NCBI GenBank assembly: GCA_003167015.1
Contig: PMUF01000211.1
Location: forward strand, 1 to 7,833
Direction of reading: 5' to 3'
Origin: Chitinophagaceae bacterium
GTDB taxonomy: Bacteria > Bacteroidota > Bacteroidia > Chitinophagales > Chitinophagaceae
DNA length: 7,833 nucleotides
The translations under genes and the position numbers were made by a program. Below, piece after piece: positions 1 to 6,172 of the stretch. The notes under the pieces were generated by a model. It did no database searches and had not been told where the DNA came from. It saw only the letters and a program-made list of their open reading frames with translations. Within the stretch, counting starts at the first letter, position 1. Each line of letters starts with the position of its first letter.

Positions 1-12
1 GGTAAAATTAAT

Positions 13-429
13 ATGAAAAAAAGAACCATTCTGTGGATAGGGATCCCTTTGCTCCTGCTATTAGGTGCTGCATGGGCCTATCACCTTTACGTTAAGCCCC
101 ACCAGAGCGCTGCGGGAGAGACTGCAGACTTCACTGTCGATGGGGATTCGCTGTACAGTCAGTACCAGGCCAATGAACATATCGCCGATGCGAAGTTCCT
201 GGGAAAGGTCATTGAAGTACGCGGAAAATTGAGCGACATACAACATAACGGGAATGCAGAAGTGTGGATATTATCGCAGCAAGGAGGCGGTGGCGGGATC
301 AATTGCCAACTCTTCGCAGGTGTCAAGCCTGATCCTGAGCCGAAGACCGGCGATATCGTGACCCTCAAAGGCCGTTGTACAGGTTATCTTATGGATGTCA
401 ATCTGGTTGATTGCGTAATGCGTAAGTAA
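13..429 (+). CDS. Membrane-anchored OB-fold (tRNA_anti-like) protein
   Basis: This 138-residue protein has an N-terminal hydrophobic segment at about residues 5-23 after a basic MKKR start. It lacks a lipobox, so it is probably an inner-membrane-anchored periplasmic protein. Residues ~45-138 form a small beta-rich domain: DAKFLGKVIEVRGKL (59-73), a Gly-rich turn with INCQLF (96-101), then a closing GDIVTLKGRCTGYLMDVNLVDC. This pattern matches the Bacteroidota OB-fold family called tRNA_anti-like; the name reflects fold similarity only and does not imply tRNA binding. Cys98, Cys122 and Cys134 are present. It is followed after 20 A/T-rich bases by a cytochrome c lipoprotein gene, and probably shares its operon. 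Only 12 bases lie upstream (AT-rich), so any promoter lies outside the window. The family assignment is confident; the biochemical role is unknown. Confidence 0.85.
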   Translation: MKKRTILWIGIPLLLLLGAAWAYHLYVKPHQSAAGETADFTVDGDSLYSQYQANEHIADAKFLGKVIEVRGKLSDIQHNGNAEVWILSQQGGGGGINCQLFAGVKPDPEPKTGDIVTLKGRCTGYLMDVNLVDCVMRK

Positions 430-449
430 TTAATTAAATATATCAATTT

Positions 450-824
450 ATGAAGGGGAAGTTCGTACTAGCAGCTATGGCTGTCGGCGGCATCGTATTT
501 TATCTATCAGGTTGCGCGAAAGAGAGCGCCGACCGGCTGAGCGAAGGGTCGACCTGCGATACGACCGGTGTAAGCTACTCGAAACAGATACTACCTATCC
601 TGGAAGACAATTGCTATACCTGCCACCAGGGTACTGCTGCCTCCAGCGGCATCGATTTAAGCAATTTCGCGACGCTGCAGGCACATGTTGCCAACGGCGA
701 CCTGGTCAGCGCAGTGACCCATACGGGCGCTGTCACGCCGATGCCGTATGAGCTGCCGATGCTGGCTTCCTGTGAAGTCAATACTATTGTCGCCTGGGTC
801 CATCAGGGAGCGCTTAATAATTAA
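450..824 (+). CDS. Monohaem cytochrome c lipoprotein
   Basis: This 124-residue exported electron-transfer protein has a signal peptide ending in a lipobox, L19-S-G-C22, so Cys22 is the predicted lipidated residue. The mature part has a single haem c site, C55-Y-T-C58-H59, just after the YSKQILPILEDN segment usual for this small Bacteroidota class. A P97-M98-P99 motif supplies the likely distal Met ligand. The C-terminal helix reads NTIVAWVHQGALNN, the typical ending of these domains. Cys36 and Cys108 are additional and could form a disulfide, which is inference. The gene sits between the OB-fold gene and the YceI gene with gaps of 20 and 21 bases, consistent with one transcript. The redox partner is not visible. 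Maturation would need a cytochrome c biogenesis system encoded elsewhere. Confidence 0.92.
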   Translation: MKGKFVLAAMAVGGIVFYLSGCAKESADRLSEGSTCDTTGVSYSKQILPILEDNCYTCHQGTAASSGIDLSNFATLQAHVANGDLVSAVTHTGAVTPMPYELPMLASCEVNTIVAWVHQGALNN

Positions 825-845
825 TCATCCAATAATCGTTACGTC

Positions 846-1391
846 ATGAAACTTGTTCTTTCCGCCATTCTTTGTGTGGCCCTTGCCTATCCGATGACCT
901 CCTACAGTCAGCTGTATTCGACAAGATCCGGTTTTGTCGGTTTCTATTCCAAGACAGCGCTCGAAGACATTCAGGGCGAGAATAACCAGGTGTACGCTAT
1001 CATAGACGCCGGCAAGAAGAACCTTGCCTTCGCAGCGCTGCTGAAAGGATTCATCTTTCCAAAAGAGCTGATGCAGGAGCATTTCAACGAGAACTACGTA
1101 GAAAGCGATAAATATCCCAAAGCCAGCTTCACCGGAGCCTATAGCGGCGATGTAGCCCTCGACAAAGACGGCGTCTACAAGGTCGTCGTGACGGGTAACC
1201 TTACCCTGCATAATGTCACCCGGCCGGTCCAGACGCCTGCTACGCTGGAAGTAAAGGGCGGCCATCTTATAGGCCACGCGGAATTCAAGGTAAAACCCGA
1301 AGATTTCAATATCAGCATTCCATCGGTCGTCAGGGACAAGATCGACAAAGAAATGACGGTGAAAGTGAATATCGACTGCGGCACCAAATAA
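846..1391 (+). CDS. YceI family periplasmic lipid/isoprenoid-binding protein
   Basis: This 181-residue protein has a signal peptide (MKLVLSAILCVALAYPMTSYS) with predicted cleavage before Gln22, the usual Bacteroidota arrangement. The mature protein shows the YceI lipocalin-like barrel: an opening VGFYSKTALEDIQG, the highly diagnostic M76-QEHFNENYVESDKYPKASFTG block (76-97), a central TGNLTLHNVTRPV (116-128) and the closing F-K-V-K-P-E-D-F-N-I-S-I-P strand near 147-159. Characterised YceI homologues bind polyisoprenoid or quinone-like molecules in a hydrophobic channel; the ligand here is inferred only. Its position between a cytochrome c gene and a DUF5777 barrel gene suggests a role in redox or isoprenoid handling in the periplasm. 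The length is normal for the family and the start is preceded by AT-rich sequence. Confidence 0.93.
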   Translation: MKLVLSAILCVALAYPMTSYSQLYSTRSGFVGFYSKTALEDIQGENNQVYAIIDAGKKNLAFAALLKGFIFPKELMQEHFNENYVESDKYPKASFTGAYSGDVALDKDGVYKVVVTGNLTLHNVTRPVQTPATLEVKGGHLIGHAEFKVKPEDFNISIPSVVRDKIDKEMTVKVNIDCGTK

Positions 1392-1409
1392 TTATTAAAC
1401 AAATCTGCT

Positions 1410-2303
1410 ATGACTTACAGAAAGATCCTTTTTATTTTCTTTTGCCTGTTTGCGGCCAGGGGATTGCGGGCCCAGGATAGTGCTCTCCTCAATATGCTGA
1501 ATGACTCCATGTCAGCGCATAAGGGGAAATCATATGTCACCGGCACCTTCAAGGCGGAATACATCATCAATACCCAGACGGTGGAGTCTCCTGCGAACGG
1601 CAACCTGAACTTCGTCATCCAGCACCGTTTCGGGCAGCTGAACAGCGGATCGTATAATTTTTTCGGGTTGGATAACGCCACGCTGCGTCTTGGGCTGGAC
1701 TACGGCATTACGGACGACCTGGATGTCGGCATCGGTCGCAGCTCCTACCTCAAGACCTTTGACGGCTATCTGAAATACAAGCTGCTGAAACAGACCGAGG
1801 GACCGCAGATGCCTTTGTCCGTCAGCGTACTGGGTACCGTAACGGACTACACCGAGGACGAGCCCACGGAGACCTATCTCGATATGAGACTCCGGACGGC
1901 CTATTCGGTCCAGCTGCTGCTGGCCCGGAAATTCAGCCGGTGGTTGTCGCTGCAGCTCTCTCCCACCTGGTTGCATTACAATCTCGTCCCCACTGTCGAG
2001 GATAAGAACGATGTTTTCGCCCTGGGCCTCGGCGGCAGGGTGAAGATCACCAAACGGATGAGCATCGATGCCGAGTACGATATCGTTCCGACCGGCCAGG
2101 TGGTATCCACGTCCGTGCATAATTCGCTTTCCCTTGGCTGGGACATCGAGACCGGCGGCCACGTTTTCCAGCTGGTGTTCAGCAACTCGCAGAGTATGTT
2201 ACCGACACAATACCTGGCACAGACGACGGGTACCTGGGGTAAAGGAGACATTTATTTCGGGTTCAATATCTCCCGGAATTTTAACCTGAAAAAGAAAAAA
2301 TAG
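1410..2303 (+). CDS. DUF5777-type outer-membrane beta-barrel protein
   Basis: This 297-residue protein has a signal peptide (about 1-21, RGLRA before Gln22). The mature part is built of alternating amphipathic beta-strands, as in an outer-membrane barrel. Recognisable family blocks are HRFGQLNSG (72-80), FFGLDNATLRLGLDYGITDDLDVGIGRSS (84-112, in pieces), KTFDGYLKYKLLKQ (115-128), HVFQLVFSNSQ (251-261) and the ending AQTTGTWGKGDIYFGFNISRNF. It ends with four Lys codons in an A-rich run. The family is annotated only as a domain of unknown function and has no obvious catalytic residues. It follows the YceI gene by 18 bases, and its TAG stop directly abuts the TTG of the ABC transporter gene. Its place after cytochrome and YceI genes suggests the outer-membrane part of the same envelope system, which is inference. 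Confidence 0.9.
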   Translation: MTYRKILFIFFCLFAARGLRAQDSALLNMLNDSMSAHKGKSYVTGTFKAEYIINTQTVESPANGNLNFVIQHRFGQLNSGSYNFFGLDNATLRLGLDYGITDDLDVGIGRSSYLKTFDGYLKYKLLKQTEGPQMPLSVSVLGTVTDYTEDEPTETYLDMRLRTAYSVQLLLARKFSRWLSLQLSPTWLHYNLVPTVEDKNDVFALGLGGRVKITKRMSIDAEYDIVPTGQVVSTSVHNSLSLGWDIETGGHVFQLVFSNSQSMLPTQYLAQTTGTWGKGDIYFGFNISRNFNLKKKK

Positions 2304-2306
2304 TTG
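2289..2306 (+). promoter_or_regulatory. A-rich translation start region with abutting TAG and TTG start
   Basis: A 12-base run of A with a single G (2289-2300) is followed by the TAG stop of the barrel gene and immediately by a TTG codon (2304-2306). No Shine-Dalgarno motif is visible. The transporter frame cannot extend further upstream because the stop lies in the same frame. Starting at TTG gives the N-terminus M-LRKILSVLTREEKRR, which resembles the amphipathic helix that precedes TM1 in related transporters. An ATG start at 2352 would remove it. Stop-start coupling by reinitiation is the likely mechanism, which is inference. Confidence 0.45.
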
Positions 2307-4058
2307 CTCAGGAAGATACTATCGGTACTGACCCGTGAAGAGAAGAGACGGATGGGGACGTTAATACTACTCGATATCGTTATTAACGTTGCCGATATTG
2401 CATTTTTGGCACTCCTGTTGTTCCTGGCCCATTTATTTACAGAGCCATCCGTACGAACGATCGGCCCTTTTATCCTGCCCGTCTGGCTGACCAACGCCAA
2501 CCCGCTGGCGCCGATCGTCTTTTTTTTCCTGCTGTATGGTATAAAGAACTTTATAGGGTTTCAGATCTACCGGGCGCAATGCAGGTTCCTGTCCCGGATA
2601 GCCACACGCATCTCGGAGAAAAAGCTACGGGGCTACCTGGACGGCGGCTATGGGGGCTATGTAAATGTGGATTCTTCCGTGAATGTGCGGGAGATCAGTT
2701 ATGATCCGACGGAATTCGCTCAACATATCCTGGGCGGGATACAACAGATCATCACACAGGGGACGCTGATCCTTTTTACCATCACGGCCATTGTGTTCTA
2801 CAATGCGAAATTGTTCCTGTTATTGTTCATGATCCTGCTGCCTCCCGTTTATGCCATCATTTATTTCATCAAGGTCAGGAAGCGATCGGCCAGGGACCAG
2901 GTCAGGAATACGGGTGAAAGGTCCCTGCAACACCTGCAGGAGGCGCTGACAGGATACGTGGAAAGCAATATCTACCATAAGAACAGGGTTTTTCTCGACC
3001 GGTATATCATCTATCAGAAAAAGTTCAATCAATATATTTCCGACCAGCTGATCGTTCAGGGCATTCCTAACCGCGTGATAGAGACCTTTGCCCTGCTCGG
3101 CGTCATGGTCCTCATCCTGGTGAACAGATGGTCGGGGAGTGCGGCGGGTACATCCTTTATCTCGATCGGCGTATTCATGGCCGCTGCCTATAAGATCATC
3201 CCCGGTATTGTGAGGATATTGAGTATTGGCGGGCAGATCAACACGTATGCTTTTACCATTAACAGCCTGGCGCAGCCGGATGCGCCGGATACGCGAGGGG
3301 ATGCGCCGGATGCGCGGGGGGAACCGATGGATGTGCGAAAGGGGCCGGCCGACAGCGTGGACGGGGAGGCTATTCGATTGGTGGAGTTCAGGCAGGTGGG
3401 CTTTCATTATGCGGGAACGCGTGTCCTCGACGATCTGAGCTTCCGGGTGCGGGACGGGGATTTTCTGGGCATATCCGGTCTGTCCGGTAAGGGGAAGACT
3501 ACGATATTAAATCTACTGCTGGGTTTCCTTGCGCCGGCTACGGGCGACATATGTATCAACGGTGCGGCGGTGGATGCTTCGATGCGGCAGCGATACTGGC
3601 AGCGGATCTCTTATGTAAAGCAACAGGCCTTTCTTATTCACGATACCCTGCTGCGTAATATCGTGCTGGACGAGAAGGCGCACGACGAGAAGCGGCTGCA
3701 GTGGGCTATCCGGTCGGCCGGATTGGGCAGTCTTATTGATTCCTTTCCGGAAGGGTTGGAGAAAGTGATCAACGAGAACGGTAAGAACATCAGCGGGGGG
3801 CAGCGGCAACGAATAGCCATTGCGAGGGCCTTGTACAAAGACGCGGACCTCATCCTGCTGGATGAGCCCTTCAATGAACTGGATGAGGGGTCCGAATGCG
3901 ACCTGCTGCATTGTTTCAGGGACCTCACCCGGAGGGGAAAATCGGTGATCCTGATCACGCACAACATGAAAAGCTTATCTTTTTGCAATAAAACCATTTC
4001 ATTAGATGCCTCAGGCCGAGACCATGGTGATCCTTACGCCGGCTTTTCCGGCCGATGA
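2304..4058 (+). CDS. ABC transporter half-transporter, fused TMD-NBD (MsbA/PglK-like)
   Basis: This 584-residue exporter has a fused membrane domain and ATPase and is expected to work as a homodimer moving a lipid-linked or glycolipid substrate. Hydrophobic segments lie near residues 18-44, 68-86, 150-166, 168-189, 258-274 and 284-304, giving the six-helix exporter fold. The ATPase domain (~357-570) is intact: Walker A G392-LSGKGKTT400, Q-loop Gln440 (YVKQQ), signature N495-ISGGQRQR, Walker B LILLD520 with catalytic Glu521, D-loop NELD527 and H-loop His553. An unusual 21-base tandem repeat lengthens the linker (residues 326-346). Translation most plausibly starts at TTG directly after the previous stop; ATG at 2352 is the alternative. 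The last 18 codons overlap the following GT4 gene, so the C-terminal tail ASGRDHGDPYAGFSGR is probably not a conserved part. The substrate is unknown; glycosyltransferase neighbours favour a surface glycan or lipopolysaccharide intermediate. Confidence 0.93.
   Translation: MLRKILSVLTREEKRRMGTLILLDIVINVADIAFLALLLFLAHLFTEPSVRTIGPFILPVWLTNANPLAPIVFFFLLYGIKNFIGFQIYRAQCRFLSRIATRISEKKLRGYLDGGYGGYVNVDSSVNVREISYDPTEFAQHILGGIQQIITQGTLILFTITAIVFYNAKLFLLLFMILLPPVYAIIYFIKVRKRSARDQVRNTGERSLQHLQEALTGYVESNIYHKNRVFLDRYIIYQKKFNQYISDQLIVQGIPNRVIETFALLGVMVLILVNRWSGSAAGTSFISIGVFMAAAYKIIPGIVRILSIGGQINTYAFTINSLAQPDAPDTRGDAPDARGEPMDVRKGPADSVDGEAIRLVEFRQVGFHYAGTRVLDDLSFRVRDGDFLGISGLSGKGKTTILNLLLGFLAPATGDICINGAAVDASMRQRYWQRISYVKQQAFLIHDTLLRNIVLDEKAHDEKRLQWAIRSAGLGSLIDSFPEGLEKVINENGKNISGGQRQRIAIARALYKDADLILLDEPFNELDEGSECDLLHCFRDLTRRGKSVILITHNMKSLSFCNKTISLDASGRDHGDPYAGFSGR
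3279..3341 (+). repeat. Three-copy 21-bp in-frame tandem repeat in the ABC linker
   Basis: Three 21-base units run at 3279-3299, 3300-3320 and 3321-3341. Units 1 and 2 match at 19 of 21 positions, and units 2 and 3 match at 13 of 21. Being a multiple of three, the repeat keeps the frame and encodes the heptapeptides DAPDTRG, DAPDARG and EPMDVRK. They sit between the last membrane helix and the ATPase domain of the transporter. The unit is very GC-rich. The likely origin is slippage or unequal duplication within the linker, with the third copy older or more diverged. Confidence 0.85.
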
Positions 4059-5064
4059 AGCGGATAGCAACTGGCTACCTGCCCACCATCAATTTGTGAA
4101 AGCGCTCAAAAACCAGTTTCCTGCAATGGAGATCGTGGTGATGGCCTTTTTATACCCTCATCATGCAGGCCGTTACGATTGGAATGGGGTCAGGGTCATT
4201 AGCTTTAATGGGATGAACAGAAGGGGCCGGTGGCAGCGCCTGCTGCTTTGGCGGGATATCTGGCGGGCATTGCGGCAAGTGCGCAGGCAGCATCGGGTAA
4301 TCGGTATTTTTAGTTTCTGGTGTGGAGAATGTGCATTGATAGGTCACTATTTTGGTCTGATATATGGGATCAGGCATCGTTGCTGGATCTCCGGGCAGGA
4401 TGCACAGAAAGAGAATAAATGGGTAAGGTTGATTCGTCCACGGGGGCAGGAACTGGTGGCCATGTCTAATTTTCTCCGCCATCACTTTCACAAGAACCAT
4501 GGGATAGAACCGGGGACTGTCATACCTAATGGGATCGATGCGCAGATGTTTGCGTCGGGTAGTCAGCCGCCGGAAAGGGATATCGACATCCTGGCGGCCG
4601 GTTCGCTGGTCCCCTTGAAGCAATATGAAATTCTGGTGCGGGTGGTAGACTCCCTTCAACAGTGTTTCCCGGATATTAAAGTGCTGCACTGCGGCGGGGG
4701 AGAAGAGAAAGAGCGTCTGCAATCGCTGATCAGCCAACTGGGGCTGGAACAAAACCTTCAATTGCTGGGGGAAATACCGCACAGGGAGGTCTTGCAATTG
4801 ATGCAAAGGGCGAAGGTTTTTTTACATCCATCCTCTGCGGAAGGGTATAGTACGGTCTGCCTGGAAGCGCTGTATGCAGGAGCCCAGGTGATCAGTTTCT
4901 GCGACCCGGCTGACCGGCGGGTTCCGGAATGGCATATTGTGGAAGATGAAGCCGGGATGGTAACCGAGGCGATAAGCCTCCTGGATGCGCTGCCGGAATC
5001 GAAACCGGTATTGTTGCACACCATAGACGAAAATGCGCGGGCTGTGATGGAGTTGTTCAGATAA
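4006..5064 (+). CDS. Glycosyltransferase family 4 (GT-B fold)
   Basis: This 352-residue retaining glycosyltransferase is predicted to act on the cytoplasmic face of the membrane, moving a sugar from a nucleotide-sugar to a glycan or lipid acceptor. The N-terminal Rossmann domain begins with MVILTPAFPADEADSNWLP. The C-terminal domain starts after IPNGID (173-178), has LAAGSLVPLK (196-205) and HCGGGEEKERL (228-238), and carries the E-x7-E motif E279-GYSTVCL-E287 in HPSSAEGYSTVCLEALYAGA, the hallmark of GT4 enzymes. The start is ambiguous. ATG at 4006 has an AT-rich leader typical of the phylum; ATG at 4024 (Met7) would put the first beta-strand right at the N-terminus, as is common in relatives. 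Either way the start overlaps the ABC transporter gene, by 53 or 35 bases, which suggests translational coupling. The donor and acceptor are unknown. Confidence 0.92.
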   Translation: MPQAETMVILTPAFPADEADSNWLPAHHQFVKALKNQFPAMEIVVMAFLYPHHAGRYDWNGVRVISFNGMNRRGRWQRLLLWRDIWRALRQVRRQHRVIGIFSFWCGECALIGHYFGLIYGIRHRCWISGQDAQKENKWVRLIRPRGQELVAMSNFLRHHFHKNHGIEPGTVIPNGIDAQMFASGSQPPERDIDILAAGSLVPLKQYEILVRVVDSLQQCFPDIKVLHCGGGEEKERLQSLISQLGLEQNLQLLGEIPHREVLQLMQRAKVFLHPSSAEGYSTVCLEALYAGAQVISFCDPADRRVPEWHIVEDEAGMVTEAISLLDALPESKPVLLHTIDENARAVMELFR

Positions 5065-6172
5065 ATGAAGCATCGGGATGATAGGTTTGTATTTCCCGCA
5101 TCAGTCCCGGCAGGTCGCCCTGAATATGTTTGATCTTTCCGTCTATAGCGATAGGGAAAAAGTTGTCCATCGGCCAGGCATTTTTGATTAACTGATCGTG
5201 TAAAGATCCGTCGAACAGCCGGATGTTTCCCTGGTGCAGGACCAACAGGATATCCCGCGGCTTCACCCCAAACACTGCATTCCATCCGGTTGCTCCGGGA
5301 GGTACGGCGGCAATGACAAGATCGGCGGTCCGGTCTTCACTGATTTCGCCGCATCCATCCAGTCCCCACAAACGTGCGGGTCCGGCGGTTACCATATCCC
5401 ATAGTGCTGCGTCGTCCACCACTTTCAATTGTCTGGCCAAACGCAGCTGTTGCCATATATCCCAGGAGGCCGTCAACGTGGAGTCCGTGCCAAACACGAT
5501 TTTCGTCCGGCGCCGAAGCTGTTGAATGTCCGCCGTTTTGCCGTACAGGAAAAAGTTCGAATCGGGGCACCATACCAGGGCCTTAAAGGCGGCGGCCTGT
5601 TCTTCGGTCATGGCTATCCCGTGAATGCCGATGAGGGGCCGCCTAAAGACATTCCATCGGATCAGCTGGCTGATCTCCTTTGCACAGGCCGGCGTTGTTC
5701 CTTCTCCGATATGGATGACCAGTTGCCGTTGTCTTCGGAAAGGGTGCAGGAGTTTTCTGCGCCATCCTTTTTCTCCTGATATGCTATGGAGAGATTCCGC
5801 TGTTTGGGTAATGGAGATCAGGTCTTGTGGGGTGTCAAGGTACGATCCGTGGTGTATGACAGAAGTAACGCCGGCGAGAAGATTTTTATAAATGCCCCAG
5901 CGTATCCGCAGTTCACGGGGAATTCGCAGGACATTTGCAATATTCTCTTTGTCGGCCTGATGGATATCGCTGCCCCATTCGGTATAACTCCCATATGTCC
6001 GGTTGCCGAGCCGGGGGAAAAGGTCGAAATCGAGATGATCGTGGGAGTTGATGAGTCCGGGGAGGGCAATGGCATTTTCAAAAGAAAGGGAGATTGGGGC
6101 TGAGCGGCCCCCGGCGATGTGAAGGTCTTTAGCGGCCTCCTGTTCTACGATATGAAGGTTACGGAGTTGCAT
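5057..6172 (-). CDS. Amidohydrolase-superfamily metal-dependent hydrolase (ATZ/TRZ-like)
   Basis: This 371-residue cytosolic hydrolase is predicted to cleave or deaminate an amide- or amino-heterocycle-like bond. Metal ligands of the amidohydrolase TIM barrel are all visible: H44-D-H46 in LPGLINSHDHLDFD, H154 with the catalytic-acid position E157 in VIHIGEG, H184 in IGIHGI, and D230 in FGTDST. This H-x-x-E arrangement is that of the mononuclear deaminase/chlorohydrolase subgroup. The C-terminal ADLVIA strand is the usual closing beta-sandwich piece. At 371 residues it is shorter than the common 420-470. A distinctive block, YGSYTEWGSDIH followed by LRIRWGIYKNLLAGVTSVIHHG, looks like a conserved subfamily signature. 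The ATG shares one base with the stop of the upstream gene (TGATG), implying coupled translation. It is the last gene of its operon. The substrate is unknown. Confidence 0.9.
   Translation of the reverse strand: MQLRNLHIVEQEAAKDLHIAGGRSAPISLSFENAIALPGLINSHDHLDFDLFPRLGNRTYGSYTEWGSDIHQADKENIANVLRIPRELRIRWGIYKNLLAGVTSVIHHGSYLDTPQDLISITQTAESLHSISGEKGWRRKLLHPFRRQRQLVIHIGEGTTPACAKEISQLIRWNVFRRPLIGIHGIAMTEEQAAAFKALVWCPDSNFFLYGKTADIQQLRRRTKIVFGTDSTLTASWDIWQQLRLARQLKVVDDAALWDMVTAGPARLWGLDGCGEISEDRTADLVIAAVPPGATGWNAVFGVKPRDILLVLHQGNIRLFDGSLHDQLIKNAWPMDNFFPIAIDGKIKHIQGDLPGLMREIQTYHPDASFI

Noticed and set aside
13..429. Lipoprotein assignment for the first gene
   Set aside because: There is no Cys near the end of the N-terminal hydrophobic segment. 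The first Cys is at residue 98, so a membrane anchor is the better reading.
1530..2162. A 210-codon open frame on the - strand inside the DUF5777 barrel gene
   Set aside because: The + strand frame has clear family motifs and a signal peptide; the antisense frame has none and reflects codon bias.
2289..2303. Possible programmed slippage or stop readthrough at the A-rich run, making a barrel-transporter fusion
   Set aside because: The two genes are in the same frame, so slippage would not fuse them. Readthrough would join an outer-membrane barrel to an inner-membrane transporter, which is topologically implausible.
2820..3407. A 195-codon open frame on the - strand inside the ABC transporter gene
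   Set aside because: It is antisense to well-defined membrane helices and the linker repeat, and is charged and low in motif content.
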